Shown here: positions 34,851 through 44,976 of the stretch, in pieces
Numbering within the stretch: the first letter of the stretch is position 1
How the letters are laid out: every line of letters begins with the position of its first letter
Source of the DNA: JAKOUY01 sp037045185
Lineage (GTDB): Bacteria > Actinomycetota > Acidimicrobiia > Acidimicrobiales > Ilumatobacteraceae
DNA: 64,000 nucleotides
Assembly (NCBI GenBank): GCA_037045185.1
Contig: JBAOHQ010000002.1
Coordinates: 124,001 to 188,000, forward strand
Reading direction: 5' to 3'
Translations under genes and position numbers: made by a program
The notes under the pieces: generated by a model
Seen by the model: the letters and a program-made list of their open reading frames with translations, nothing else
What the model was told of the DNA's origin: nothing
Database searches by the model: none

Positions 34851-35814
34851 CGGCCCGGCGCTGCGCGCCGAGGGCTTGCGCAAGCGGTTCGGCGCCACCG
34901 TGGCCCTCGACGGCGTCGACTTGCAGGTGGAGCGGGCCCAGGTGTTGGGCCTGCTCGGGCCCAACGGGGCCGGCAAGACGACCACCGCCCGGGTGTTCAC
35001 CACCCTGATCCGCCCGGACGAGGGCCGGGCGTTCATCGACGGCATCGACGTCGTGGCCGAGCCGATGCGCGCCAAGGCCCGCCTCGGCCTCACCGGGCAG
35101 TACGCCGCGGTGGACGAGCGGCTCACCGGGCTGGAGAACCTCGAACACGTCGGTCGGCTGTACCACATGCCGATCAAGCTGGCCCGCCAGCGCGGCGCCG
35201 ACCTGCTGGAGCGGTTCGACCTGGTCGACGCCGGCAAGCGGGTGGTCAAGGGCTACTCCGGTGGCATGCGCCGGCGCCTCGACATCGCCATGAGCCTGAT
35301 CGCCCGACCCTCGGTGCTGTTCCTCGACGAACCCACCACCGGCCTTGACCCGCGCAGCCGCCAGGGTGTCTGGGAGCTGATCGCCGAACTGGTCCGCGGC
35401 GGGACCACCACGCTGCTGACCACGCAATACCTGGACGAGGCTGACGAGCTGGCCGACCAGATCGCGGTGATCGACCACGGGCGGGTCATCGCCCGGGGTA
35501 CCAGCGCGGAGCTGAAGCGCCAGATCGGCGGGGATCACGTCACGGTCAAGCTGGTGGATGCCGCCGACGCCGAGCGGGCGATCGCCGCCCTCGAAGCCCG
35601 GGCGTCCGCGGAGATCACCCGCGCCGACGAGGGCCGCACCCTGCGGGTCCCGGTGGCTCGGATCGGCGGTTCGGTCCCGGCAGTAGTGCGTGATCTTGAC
35701 GCCGCGGGCATCGACGTCCGTGACGTGGGCAGCACCGCGGCCACCCTGGACGACGTGTTCTTCGCCTTCACCGGCCATGCGGCGACGCAGGACGCCACCG
35801 AGGAGGCGTCGTGA
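34822..35814 (+). CDS. DrrA-type ABC exporter ATP-binding protein
   Basis: 330 residues: Walker A LLGPNGAGKTTTARV, a typical DrrA loop LTGQYAAVDERLTGLENL, signature KGYSGGMRRRLDIAMSL, Walker B VLFLDEPTTGLDPRSR, and a C-terminal domain ending AATLDDVFFAFTG that is characteristic of the daunorubicin-resistance subfamily. Drives export of a hydrophobic drug, lipid or glycoconjugate. Overlaps the LLM gene upstream and the permease gene downstream (ATGA). Confidence 0.93.
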   Translation: MTLHTLHADDGPALRAEGLRKRFGATVALDGVDLQVERAQVLGLLGPNGAGKTTTARVFTTLIRPDEGRAFIDGIDVVAEPMRAKARLGLTGQYAAVDERLTGLENLEHVGRLYHMPIKLARQRGADLLERFDLVDAGKRVVKGYSGGMRRRLDIAMSLIARPSVLFLDEPTTGLDPRSRQGVWELIAELVRGGTTTLLTTQYLDEADELADQIAVIDHGRVIARGTSAELKRQIGGDHVTVKLVDAADAERAIAALEARASAEITRADEGRTLRVPVARIGGSVPAVVRDLDAAGIDVRDVGSTAATLDDVFFAFTGHAATQDATEEAS

Positions 35815-36635
35815 ACCCGCCGAGCCCGGCCGCCACCCTGGGCGCCGCTGATCGGTACGAAGCGCCCACGGGGTGGACGTGGATGCTGAAGGACAGCTGG
35901 ACCGAGGCGACCCGCCATCTGCGGGCCATCCCGCGCAACGTCGAACTGTTGATCTTCGCCACGATCCAGCCTGTCATGTTCATCGTCCTGTTCGTGTTCG
36001 TGTTCAAGGGCTCGGTGAATGTGCCCATCGACTACGTGCAGTACGTGATGCCCGGCATCTTCGCTCAGACCATCCTGTTCAACTCGGCCTTTACGGGTAT
36101 CGGCGTGGCCGACGACCTCAGCAAGGGGATCATCGACCGGCTGCGATCGCTGCCGATGTATCCCTCGGCCGTGCTCGTCGGGCGGACGCTGTCCGACGTG
36201 GTGCGCAACCTGATCACGTTCGCGGTGATGCTGATCGTCGCCTTCCTCGTGGGGTTCCGCTTCGAGGGCAGCGCCGCAGGCGCCATCGGGGCCACCGCAC
36301 TGATGTTCCTGTGGAGCTACGCGTTCAGCTGGATCGCCGCGCTGATCGGGCTGTCGGTGGGCTCGGTGGAGGCGGCCAACTCGGCGGGGTTCATGTGGAT
36401 GTTCCCGCTCACGTTCGTCTCCTCGGCGTTCGTCAACGTCGAGCTGATGACCCCGTGGCTGCGGCCCATCGCGCGCAACAACCCGTTCACCATCCTGACG
36501 AACACTTGCCGGGCGCTGTACAACGGCCAGCCCGCCGGGGCGGACTTGTGGATCTCGCTGGCCTGGGCGGTGGGGATCACGCTGGTGTTCTCGACGATGG
36601 CCAGCCGCAAGTTCGCTCGGTCCACCTCGGCCTGA
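35811..36635 (+). CDS. DrrB-type ABC-2 permease
   Basis: 274 residues: an N-terminal cytoplasmic stretch, then six hydrophobic segments. DSWTEATRHLRAIPRNVELLIFATIQPVMFIVLF and YVMPGIFAQTILFNSAFTGIGVADDLSKGIIDRLRSLPM are landmark segments of the DrrB family. Forms the exporter with the preceding ATPase. The frame is intact and the stop lies 20 bases before the convergent deacetylase gene. Confidence 0.93.
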   Translation: MNPPSPAATLGAADRYEAPTGWTWMLKDSWTEATRHLRAIPRNVELLIFATIQPVMFIVLFVFVFKGSVNVPIDYVQYVMPGIFAQTILFNSAFTGIGVADDLSKGIIDRLRSLPMYPSAVLVGRTLSDVVRNLITFAVMLIVAFLVGFRFEGSAAGAIGATALMFLWSYAFSWIAALIGLSVGSVEAANSAGFMWMFPLTFVSSAFVNVELMTPWLRPIARNNPFTILTNTCRALYNGQPAGADLWISLAWAVGITLVFSTMASRKFARSTSA

Positions 36636-36654
36636 GCCTCCCCTGGCCCGGCGA

Positions 36655-37407
36655 CTACAGGGCCAGGGCGTCGAGCGGACCGGGCGGCCCGGTGCGCAGG
36701 TACCACTCGTAGCCGTACACCGCGGCGAAGGTGCCCGCGTCGAGCCGCATCACGGTGGAGTCGGCCGGGATCTGGCTGGCGTGAGCCGCCATCGCGGCAC
36801 GCTTGGCGGCGATCACCCCGGTGACGTCGATGGTGGTCGAGACCAGCACGGTGGGGACTCCGGTGGGGACCTGCTCGTGCATCGACAGCGCCGCCAGACC
36901 CACCAGGTGGGTGTCGACGAAGTGCAGGTACTCGCGGTCGACGGTGGCCTCGTAGACCGTGGGGATGCCGGTGAGCTGCGCCGCTCGGCGGCCCACCCGG
37001 TAGACGGCCAGGTGATCGGCGTGGCCGTAGATCCCGCCCTCGTCGTAGAACACCAGCGCCGCGGCGCGCTCCTCGGTAAGGATGGCGGCAAGCCGGGCGG
37101 CGGCCTGCTCCACGTCGGCGACGGCGAAGGCATCGCCCGCCAGCGCGTCACCTGGTTGGGCGATGCCAGAGTCCCGGTAGCCGAGGAACTCGACCCGCTG
37201 CACCCCGAGATGGGCGCAGGCGGCGACGGTCTCGGCGGCCCGATGCTCGGCCAGCGTGGCGGGGCCGTCGTGGGCCGCGCCGGCCTCCCCGCCGGTGGCG
37301 ATGACCACGACCACCCGCAGCCCGGCGGCAGTGAGCAGGGCGATCGTCCCGCCGGTGAAGATGGCTTCGTCGTCAGGGTGAGCGTGGAAGAAGACGATCG
37401 TGGACAT
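36655..37407 (-). CDS. PIG-L family N-deacetylase (LmbE-like)
   Basis: 250 residues. Zinc ligands in FFHAHPDDEAIFTGG and GIYGHADHLAVY (the His-x-x-His pair), with ATGGEAG between. Family members deacetylate N-acetylglucosamine conjugates, including MshB in mycothiol synthesis and Mca, which cleaves mycothiol conjugates. Which one is meant here cannot be told from sequence alone. Transcribed after the LLM gene on the same strand, 26 bases away. Confidence 0.9.
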   Translation of the reverse strand: MSTIVFFHAHPDDEAIFTGGTIALLTAAGLRVVVVIATGGEAGAAHDGPATLAEHRAAETVAACAHLGVQRVEFLGYRDSGIAQPGDALAGDAFAVADVEQAAARLAAILTEERAAALVFYDEGGIYGHADHLAVYRVGRRAAQLTGIPTVYEATVDREYLHFVDTHLVGLAALSMHEQVPTGVPTVLVSTTIDVTGVIAAKRAAMAAHASQIPADSTVMRLDAGTFAAVYGYEWYLRTGPPGPLDALAL

Positions 37408-37433
37408 CGTCGGTCGTTGTCGGGGGACCTGGA

Positions 37434-38372
37434 TCAGCGGGCCAGCAGCGGCGCGATGCGCTCGGCGATCAGGTCGAGGTGGTCCAGGTCATCGAGGTCG
37501 AGCACCTGCAGGTAGATCCGCTCGGCGCCTGCGTCGCGCCACCGTGCCAGCGTGGCGGCCACCTCGTCCACCGTGCCAGCAGCACCGTTGCGCCGAAGCT
37601 CGTCGGGTGCCCGGCCGATGGCTGCGGCACGCCTGGTGACCTCGGCCTCGGTGTCACCGGCGCAGACGACGAGCGCGGCCGAGAACACCGGAGGGGTTGC
37701 TCGCCCGATCGTGCCGCACGCCTGGGTGACCCGGGCGCAGGCCGAGCTGAATTCGTCGATGGCGCCAAAGGCCAGGTTGAACTCCGCCGCGTAGCGGGCG
37801 GCCAACGCCGGGGTGCGCGTCGTCCCGCGGCCACCGATGACGATGGGCACTGGCCGTTGCACGGGCTTGGGCAACCCGGGGGAGTCGACCACGTGGTGCG
37901 CCCGGCCGTGGTAGGTGAACGTCTGGCCCACCGGCGTGGACCACAGCCCGTCGATGATCGCCAGTTGATCGGCGAGCATGTCGAACCGCGTCCCGACGGG
38001 CGGGAAGCCGAACGCGTACGCCGAGTGCTCGGCCTCGAACCACCCGGCGCCGAGGCCGAGCTCCACCCGGCCACCGCTCATCTGGTCCACCTGGGCGGCG
38101 CTGATGGCCAGCAGCCCGGGGCCGCGGAACGTCACCGGCGAGACCAGCGTGCCGAGGCGGATCGTCGAGGTCTCCCGGGCCAGGCCGGCCAGGGTGATCC
38201 ACGCGTCGGTGGGCCCGGGCAGGCCGTCGTCGCCGCCCATCACCAGGTAGTGGTCACTGCGGAAGAAGGCCCCGAAGCCGAGGTGCTCGGCGCGCCGGGC
38301 GACGTTCAGCAGCGTGTCGTAGGTGGCGCCCTGCTGTGGCTCGGTGAAGATCCGCAGATCGGTCAGCAACAT
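37434..38372 (-). CDS. LLM-class F420-dependent oxidoreductase
   Basis: 312 residues of the luciferase-like family: LRIFTEPQQGATYDTLLNVARRAEHLGFGAFFRSDH, RLGTLVSPVTFRGPGLLAISAAQVDQMSGGRVELGLGAGW and VPIVIGGRGTTRTPALAARYAAEFNL. The fold and the landmark GLGAGW are those of F420-dependent subfamily members acting on small molecules. Substrate unknown. Between the SDR gene and the PIG-L gene on the minus strand, with short gaps, so probably co-transcribed. Confidence 0.9.
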   Translation of the reverse strand: MLLTDLRIFTEPQQGATYDTLLNVARRAEHLGFGAFFRSDHYLVMGGDDGLPGPTDAWITLAGLARETSTIRLGTLVSPVTFRGPGLLAISAAQVDQMSGGRVELGLGAGWFEAEHSAYAFGFPPVGTRFDMLADQLAIIDGLWSTPVGQTFTYHGRAHHVVDSPGLPKPVQRPVPIVIGGRGTTRTPALAARYAAEFNLAFGAIDEFSSACARVTQACGTIGRATPPVFSAALVVCAGDTEAEVTRRAAAIGRAPDELRRNGAAGTVDEVAATLARWRDAGAERIYLQVLDLDDLDHLDLIAERIAPLLAR

Positions 38373-38417
38373 GCCAGCAGCATGCCAGGCCCGGGGCGGA
38401 TCCCCCAGTGGCGCAGC

Positions 38418-39230
38418 TCAGCGGTTGCAGGTACCGGCGTCGACCTTGAGTTGCAGGCCGGTCACACACCGTGACTCGTCGCTGGCGAGATAGATGACCG
38501 CGTTGGACGTCTCGTCGGGGACCATCATCTCGTAGGGCAGCGTGTTCATGAACAGCGGGCCGATGGTCTGGGCGTGGCGGCCGATGATGTCCATCAGCCC
38601 CGGCGCCTCGCCCATCGGGGTCAGGATGCCCGCGGGGTGCAGGGTGTTGACACGGATGCCGTGGACCCCGAGCTCGTTGGCCAGGCCGTTGCCCAGCCCC
38701 ACCACACCGTGCTTGGCGGCGGTGTAACCCGGCGTGAACGGCTGGCCCTTCAACCCGGCGCTGGAGCTGACCAGGATCACCGAGCCACCGTTGCCAGCCC
38801 TGATCATGTGCGGGATCGTCGCCTTGCAGGTGTTGAACACGCCGGTGAGGCAGACGTCGACGCAGGCCTGGAACATCTCCAGGGTGTAGTCCTCGAACTC
38901 GGCGTAGTTCAGGATGCCGGCGTTGGCGACCACGATGTCGAGCCTGCCGAGTTCGGCGACGGCCTCGTCGGCCAGGTCGCCGAGGGCCGCCGGGTCACGC
39001 ACGTCGGCCGGGCGGGCGACGACCCGGGTGTCGCTGCGCACGTTCTTGATGGCCGCCAGGGTGTCCTGCAGGTCCTCGGGGGTGGAGGGGCGGATCAGGT
39101 TCTCCGCCACCGGCGCGCAGATGTCGGCGAGGATGAGATCGGCGCCCTCCTGCGCCATCCGCACCGCGTGGTTGCGGCCCTGGCCGCGAGCCGCGCCAGT
39201 GATGAAGGCAACCTTGCCCTTGAGACGCAT
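38418..39230 (-). CDS. Mycofactocin-type short-chain dehydrogenase
   Basis: 270 residues: the NAD-binding motif AFITGAARGQGRNHAVRMA, ILADICAP with the acidic residue that selects NAD, NAG in VVANAGILN, and the catalytic SSAGLKGQPFTPGYTAAKHG (Ser, Tyr, Lys). The GAARGQGR and IC motifs fit the SDR subfamily whose NAD is not exchanged and which uses mycofactocin as electron carrier; that cofactor is inferred. A second, similar gene lies at 46.8 kb. Confidence 0.9.
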   Translation of the reverse strand: MRLKGKVAFITGAARGQGRNHAVRMAQEGADLILADICAPVAENLIRPSTPEDLQDTLAAIKNVRSDTRVVARPADVRDPAALGDLADEAVAELGRLDIVVANAGILNYAEFEDYTLEMFQACVDVCLTGVFNTCKATIPHMIRAGNGGSVILVSSSAGLKGQPFTPGYTAAKHGVVGLGNGLANELGVHGIRVNTLHPAGILTPMGEAPGLMDIIGRHAQTIGPLFMNTLPYEMMVPDETSNAVIYLASDESRCVTGLQLKVDAGTCNR

Positions 39231-39298
39231 GACCTACCCCCGTGGTTCGACCGGAACGTGGGCAGAACACTACGCAGTCTGCCGCCGACGGCAACGAG

Positions 39299-41857
39299 TC
39301 AGGCCGACGGGGCGGCGCTGATCACCAGCGGGACCACCCCGGTGATGTCGGCGCACGAGCGCCCGACCCGGATCTCGTACGTGCCCGGCTCGATCACCCA
39401 GCCCGGGGCCCTCCGGCGGGGGAGCGGGCGGCCGCCACCGATCATCCAGGCGACGTCGCCGATCACCGGTTCGAGCGCGGCGTAGTCGGGCTGGCCGGGC
39501 TCGTAGGCGGCGAAGGCCCGATCATCGAGGTCGATGGTGACCTCGCCCCGCTCCCCGGGGGCCAGGGTGACCTTGGCGAAGCCCTTCAGTTCCTGGGCGG
39601 GCCTGGCCAGTGGGCCGGGTGGCGGGGCGACGTACACCTGGACGACCTCGCTGCCGGTTCGCGTCCCGGTATTGGTCACCGCCACGCTGACGCGCACCGG
39701 GTGGTGAGCCAGGCTTCGCGTGGTAACGGTGTCCACGGAGAGCACGGGCGGGCCGATGTCGAACGTGGTGTAGCCAAGGCCGAACCCGAACGGATAGCGC
39801 ACCGGCAGGGCGCGGTGCTCGTAGCCGCGGTAGCCCACGAAGATCGACTCGCCATAGCGGACCTCGCCGTTCTCGCCGGGGAAGTTGCCGCGTGCCGGGT
39901 CGTGCTCGGCACGCCGGGGCACGGTGAAGGGCATCCGCCCGCCGGGCTCGCGGCGGCCGAGGAGCACGTCGGTCAGCGCCGGGGCCATCTCCTGGCCGCC
40001 GAACCAGGTCACCAGGGTGGCAGCCGGGAGGTCGGCCCAGTCCATCAGCACCGGCCCGGCGGCGTTGACGACCACGATCGTTCGATCGTTGGCCGCGCAC
40101 ACCCGGCGGATCAACTCGTCCTGCTCGCCGGGCAGGTGGATCGTGGCGCGGTCGGCGAACTCGTGCTCCCACTCGTCGGTGGTCCCCACCACGACGACCG
40201 CCACGTCGCAGGCGCCAGCGAGCCGTGCCGCGTCGCCCAGCGGGTCGTCGCCGAGCGGCACCCGGTGGCCGATGCTCGTGCCGAACACGCTGAGCCCCGG
40301 GAGCGCCGAGCGGCCGTCGCTGAACCCCTCGACGACGATCTCGGCCGGGCCGGGCGACAGGACCACCGTGGCGGTCATCTGCTGGCTGGCCAGGCCGAAG
40401 AAGTCGGTGCCACCGGGCGGCGGCGGATGGGCCGCACCGTCGAGCACGACGTTGCCGTTGACGCGCAGCCGTGACGGGGTGGCCTGGGCCAGGGAGAACC
40501 GGTGCCCGCCGGGTTCCTCCACGTCCAACGTGCCCGTCGCCCGGTAGCAGAACGGTTCCCCGGGGGCGGTGCCTGGTGGCTGCTCCATCCACCGGATCAC
40601 GCCGTCGGGGCAGGCCAGCGTGGCCACCGGTTCGCCGTCGAAGCCCGACACGGCGTACACCTCCACCGCCAGGCGCACGGCCAGCGGCGGGGTGGCGCGA
40701 TCGATGTCGCACCCGCGGGCCGAGCGGATCTGCACGCCCGGAAGGCCGGCACGCAGCGCCTCGACGGGGGTCGCCGCGGGGAACGGGGTCAGCCGGGCCG
40801 AGCCACCGCCCATGATCTGGGCCCTGGCCGCGTTGGGTCCGATGACGGCGAGGCTGCGGATCGACGCTGGATCGAGCGGCAGGATGCCCTCGTTGCGCAG
40901 GAGCACGGCGGACGCGGCCGCGGCGTCGGCGGCCACGGCCCGATCCTCGGGCCGGTCGGCCAAGGGATGCTCGACTCGTGCCGGTGGCGCCCCGAGGAGG
41001 TCGAGGCGCTCGATCAGCGAGAGCAGGTGACCTGCAGCCGTGTCGAGATCGGCCTCGGCGACCAGGCCGTCGTCCACCGCCGCGGCCAGGCGGCGCCCCA
41101 GGTTGCGCGCCGGCCCGGGCATCTCCAGGTCGAGCCCGGCGGCGGCGGCCCGGCGCGTGTCGGCCACGCCGAACCAATCGGTCATGACGATGCCGTCGAA
41201 TCCCCACTCGTCACGAAGGATGGCGGTGAGCAGGCGGTGATTGTTGGCCGGCCACTCGCCGTTGACCCGGTTGTAGCTGGTCATCACGGCCGCGGCCCCA
41301 CCCTCGCGCACGGCGATCTCGAAGGGTCGCAGGTAGATCTCGCGCAACGCCCGCTCGTCGATGACCGAGTTCGAGACGTAGCGCTCGTGCTCGGCCTCGT
41401 TGCCTACGAAGTGCTTGAGCGTGGCGACGCAACCACCACCCTGCACGCCGCGGACGTACGCCGCGGCCAGCGTGCCGGCCAGCAGCGGGTCCTCCCCGAA
41501 GGTCTCGAAGCTGCGACCGGCGAAGGGTGAGCGGATGATGTTGATTGTGGGGGCCAACAGGATCCGGCAGCCTCGCTCACGCAGCTGGCGGGCCAGTAGG
41601 GCGCCGACTCGTTCGAGGAGCGCAGGGTCCCAGGTGGCCGCCAGCGCCGTGCCGCAGGGAAGGCACACCGACTGGATGCCGAGGGAACTGATCGTCGGTC
41701 CGCGCACGCCGTTGGGGCCGTCGGACATCCCCACGGCAGGGATCCCCAGGCGCTCCACCGTCGTGGTGCCCCACCAGCCGTGACCAGCCGTGAGCGCCGC
41801 CTTCTCGGCGACGGTCAGCCTGTGGAGCAGGTGGGCGACACGGGTGGACCACCTCAT
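39299..41857 (-). CDS. GH3 beta-glucosidase with inserted PA14-like domain
   Basis: 852 residues. N-terminal TIM-barrel domain with LAPTINIIRSPFAGRSFETFGEDP, LKHFVGNEAEHER and the nucleophile Asp 227 in DGIVMTDWFG. Then the alpha/beta sandwich domain, interrupted near residues 385-510 by a PA14-like insertion (FCYRATGTLDVEEPGGHRFSL and LRVNGNVVLDG). The C-terminal fibronectin-III-like domain ends with VQVYVAPP and ELKGFAKVTLAPGE. Removes glucose or related sugars from glycosides; no signal peptide is seen, so it is probably cytoplasmic. Single gene. Confidence 0.93.
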   Translation of the reverse strand: MRWSTRVAHLLHRLTVAEKAALTAGHGWWGTTTVERLGIPAVGMSDGPNGVRGPTISSLGIQSVCLPCGTALAATWDPALLERVGALLARQLRERGCRILLAPTINIIRSPFAGRSFETFGEDPLLAGTLAAAYVRGVQGGGCVATLKHFVGNEAEHERYVSNSVIDERALREIYLRPFEIAVREGGAAAVMTSYNRVNGEWPANNHRLLTAILRDEWGFDGIVMTDWFGVADTRRAAAAGLDLEMPGPARNLGRRLAAAVDDGLVAEADLDTAAGHLLSLIERLDLLGAPPARVEHPLADRPEDRAVAADAAAASAVLLRNEGILPLDPASIRSLAVIGPNAARAQIMGGGSARLTPFPAATPVEALRAGLPGVQIRSARGCDIDRATPPLAVRLAVEVYAVSGFDGEPVATLACPDGVIRWMEQPPGTAPGEPFCYRATGTLDVEEPGGHRFSLAQATPSRLRVNGNVVLDGAAHPPPPGGTDFFGLASQQMTATVVLSPGPAEIVVEGFSDGRSALPGLSVFGTSIGHRVPLGDDPLGDAARLAGACDVAVVVVGTTDEWEHEFADRATIHLPGEQDELIRRVCAANDRTIVVVNAAGPVLMDWADLPAATLVTWFGGQEMAPALTDVLLGRREPGGRMPFTVPRRAEHDPARGNFPGENGEVRYGESIFVGYRGYEHRALPVRYPFGFGLGYTTFDIGPPVLSVDTVTTRSLAHHPVRVSVAVTNTGTRTGSEVVQVYVAPPPGPLARPAQELKGFAKVTLAPGERGEVTIDLDDRAFAAYEPGQPDYAALEPVIGDVAWMIGGGRPLPRRRAPGWVIEPGTYEIRVGRSCADITGVVPLVISAAPSA

Positions 41858-41889
41858 CGCCGGGACACTACCCAGGTCTGGGTGGCAGC

Positions 41890-43722
41890 TCAGGCCCGGC
41901 GGTGATCCGGTCGCTTGAACTGCTTGCGCTCCGGGCCGCGCTCTTGGCGGTGCTCGACGTAGCGCCTCACGCTGGCCTTGCGGCCGCGGATCATCGTCTG
42001 GCGCAGGGCGTCGAGGACCTCGTCGACGGAGGTCTCGGGCACGCCGACGATGGAGAACTTCGGGCCGATCTTGATCGGTCCGATCTGGCGCCCGGACAGC
42101 GAGGTCTCATTGGCGATCGCCCCCACCAGGTCACCGGGGGAGATGTTCGCGTCACGGCCGAGACCGACGTAGATGCGCGCCGGTTCCCCGCCCGAGCGGC
42201 TCTCGTCGTGGCGGCCGGCGGGGCCGGCGTGGCGGTCCTGGTAGCGCGGCTTGCCCGCCGCGTCGGCGCCGCGACCGGCTCGCTCGTCACGCTCGCGGCG
42301 GACGAAGGCCTCGGGGATCTCGGTCTCGTCGGATACGTTGCCGGCAGCCTCGTGATACAGGGCGATGGCGGCCCGGGCGATGTCTTCCAGATCGAACTCG
42401 CCGGACAGTTCGGCCAGGAGCCCGGCGAAGGACTCGTCATCCCCGGCGGTCAGCGCGGCGCGCAGCGAGGTGGCCGTGATCTCCTGCTGGCGGGCGCGCA
42501 ACTCGGCCACCGAGGGGACCTTGCCCACCGTGATCTTGAGCTTGACGATGCGCTCGATGTTGCCGAGCTGGCGCTGCTCACGCGGCTCGGCCAGGGTGAT
42601 GGCCACACCCGAGCGCCCGGCCCGGCCGACCCGCCCGACGCGGTGGACGTAGATCTCCGGCGAGGACGGCGTGTCGTAGTTGACCACGTGGGTGAGGTGG
42701 TCGAGGTCCAGGCCGCGGGCGGCCACGTCGGTGGCGATCAGCAGTTCGGCGGTGGCCGAGCGCATCCGGCCCATCACCCGGTCACGCTGCTCCTGGTCCA
42801 TCCCGCCGTGCAGTGCCTCGGCGCGGTAGCCGCGGCCGTTGAGCGTCTCGGTGAGCTGGTCGACCTCGGTGCGCGTCCGGCAGAACACGATCGCCGCGCC
42901 CGGCGCCTCGACGTCGAGGATGCGCCCGAGGGCGGCGGCCTTGTGCGACCTGGCGACGACGTAGGCCGTATGGGTGACCTCGCCGGTGGACTCCGAGGGC
43001 GCCGAGCGCTCGATGCGGATGGTGACCGGCTTGCGCAGGTGGGCGGCGGCGATGGAGGCGATCCGCGGTGGCATCGTCGCCGAGAACAGCACGGTCTGGC
43101 GCTGCGCCGGCGTGGCCTTGAGCAGTTCCTCGATGTCCTCGGCGAAGCCCATGTCGAGCATCTCGTCGGCCTCGTCGAGGACCACATGGCGGACCTGGTC
43201 GAGGTTGATCGAACCGCGGCGGATGTGGTCGAGGGCCCGGCCCGGTGTGGCCACGACGACGTCGACGCCGCGCTGCAGGGCCTGGATCTGGCGGTAGATG
43301 GGCTGGCCGCCGTACACCGGAACGACCCGGGCGTCGATGCCTCGGCCGTAGCGGTACATCGCCTCGCACACCTGCATGGCCAGCTCGCGAGTGGGGACGA
43401 GCACCAGGGCCATCGGGTCGGCGCCGCCGCCGGTGAGATGGTGGAGGATCGGCAGGGCGAACGCCGCGGTCTTGCCGGTGCCGGTGGCCGCCTGGCCGAG
43501 GATGTCCCGCCCGGCGATCATCGTCGGGATGGCCTCGCGCTGGATGGGGGTGGGCTCCTCGTAGCCGAGGTCGGCCAAGGTGGCGACCAGCTCCCGGCGC
43601 AGGCCGAGTCCGGCGAACTCACCGTCGCGCTGGGTATCGAGGCTGGCGTCGGGGCTGGGGGTGGTGGATTCCGGGGCATCGTCAGCGATGCCGCTGCGGT
43701 CATCGCTGCGTTCTGGTGACAT
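41890..43722 (-). CDS. DEAD-box ATP-dependent RNA helicase (CsdA/DeaD type)
   Basis: 610 residues with a full motif set: Q-motif GYEEPTPIQREAIP, motif I AATGTGKTAAF, Ia PTRELAMQV, II VLDEADEMLDMGF, III FSATMPP, V ATDVAARGLD and VI YVHRVGRVGRAGR. The C-terminus has an RGD/Gly-rich stretch and a DbpA-like RNA-binding domain (ARIYVGLGRDANISPGDLVGAIANE, IKIGPKFSIVGVPE). Unwinds RNA in ribosome assembly or cold response. A 605-codon open frame on the opposite strand is a shadow. Confidence 0.95.
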   Translation of the reverse strand: MSPERSDDRSGIADDAPESTTPSPDASLDTQRDGEFAGLGLRRELVATLADLGYEEPTPIQREAIPTMIAGRDILGQAATGTGKTAAFALPILHHLTGGGADPMALVLVPTRELAMQVCEAMYRYGRGIDARVVPVYGGQPIYRQIQALQRGVDVVVATPGRALDHIRRGSINLDQVRHVVLDEADEMLDMGFAEDIEELLKATPAQRQTVLFSATMPPRIASIAAAHLRKPVTIRIERSAPSESTGEVTHTAYVVARSHKAAALGRILDVEAPGAAIVFCRTRTEVDQLTETLNGRGYRAEALHGGMDQEQRDRVMGRMRSATAELLIATDVAARGLDLDHLTHVVNYDTPSSPEIYVHRVGRVGRAGRSGVAITLAEPREQRQLGNIERIVKLKITVGKVPSVAELRARQQEITATSLRAALTAGDDESFAGLLAELSGEFDLEDIARAAIALYHEAAGNVSDETEIPEAFVRRERDERAGRGADAAGKPRYQDRHAGPAGRHDESRSGGEPARIYVGLGRDANISPGDLVGAIANETSLSGRQIGPIKIGPKFSIVGVPETSVDEVLDALRQTMIRGRKASVRRYVEHRQERGPERKQFKRPDHRRA

Positions 43723-43781
43723 AGGGCTGATCCAGGGTATCCCCGGTGACGCCGCACCGTGCTCGTACGCTCGACCCTTCA

Positions 43782-44928
43782 GTGAGCGACACGGCGAGCG
43801 GCACGTCCAGCGGAACCGATGATGAGCCGCGGGAAGCGGCGATGGACGACTCGCCGACGGCCGACGACCGGGCGGCGATGCGTGCCTTCCTCCAGCGCTG
43901 CGAGGTCCGCCTGTCCACGCTGCACCGCACGGCCACCGCGCTGCTGTCCGGGGCCGGGATCATGGTCCTGCTGCCCGCGGTCGAGCGGGACTCGGTGCTG
44001 CAGGTCCTGCGTGCCCTCCTCATCGGCCCGCTGAGCTGGTCGCGGTGGGCTGCTCGCACTGGGGGTGGTCACGTCCATCGTGCTGGCGCTGATCGTGCTG
44101 TGGTACGTGCTGGTGGAGCTGACCCGGTTCTACTTCCACGCCAACCACGTCGACGACGGCGGGGGCAAGTCCTTCACCCCGCGGTTCACCCTGACCGGCC
44201 TGCGGATCCCGCGAGACGAGCTGGGCGAAGCCAGCAACGCCCACTACGCAGCAGTCCACGCCGCGCCGCGCAACGTGCGCCTGCTGGTGCCGGCCAACCC
44301 GAAGGCCCGCCAGCGCATCGACCGCCAGCTCGCGGCGTATCCCAGCCTGTCGTCGGGGGAGACGGCGACCACGGATCTGGGCCGAGCAGAGGCCCTGTTC
44401 GAGCTGGCCGCCTCACGCCGCCGATCGATGATCGACGAGGTCGCCAAGGTGGAGTACGGCATGGCCAGGCACATGCTCCGCCTGCAGGTCATCGTGTTGC
44501 GCTACGTCAAGGCGCTGCTGGTCATCATCACCACCGCCCTGGCCACCTTCGCCTGCGCCGCGGCCATCAACGACGCTCCCAGGGTGACGGCCGCCGACGA
44601 GCGCTGGATCGCCGGCGCACTGCTGCTGTGGGCGCCGGTCGTGATGTTCGTCGCCTCGGCCCCCGTGCACTGGCTGGAGAGCCTCCTGCGCAGCGAGGGC
44701 GCCGGGCACACCGCTCTGCGCCGTGACCGCGAGCTGGTGCGCCTGGAGGACATGACGGCCAAGATCGCCACAGTGGCCTGGGCGGGCGCGGTCGTGGCGA
44801 TGATCCTGCTGCTGGTCGACCATCCGGTCACGACACAGGGCCGCCTGGCCTGCCTGGTGGCCCTGGTGGGGTCCGCCGGAATGTGCGGGTTGCTGGCGCT
44901 GCGGCGGATCGCCGCGACGCGCTCGTAG
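43782..44928 (+). CDS. Conserved membrane protein of unknown function, one frameshift
   Basis: Not recognised. About 380 residues from GTG at 43782 (VSDTASGTSS). A charged N-terminus, then a first hydrophobic stretch GAGIMVLLPAV; the frame breaks near 44040 and the +1 frame continues with VVTSIVLALIVLWYVLVEL, a soluble segment with many Arg and Ala of about 130 residues, and four more hydrophobic stretches (ALLVIITTALATFACAA, ALLLWAPVVMFVASA, AGAVVAMILLLV and LVALVGSAGMCGLLAL). Convergent with prfC. No motif suggests an enzyme. Confidence 0.65.
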
Positions 44929-44976
44929 GCCGCCCCGGACGTGGCCGGGGCCGGCGCCCCGGGGTGGCAGGCCGGG

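Noticed and set aside
41902..43719. A 605-codon open frame opposite the DEAD-box gene
   Set aside because: Exact antisense shadow of a strongly conserved helicase; low-complexity translation.
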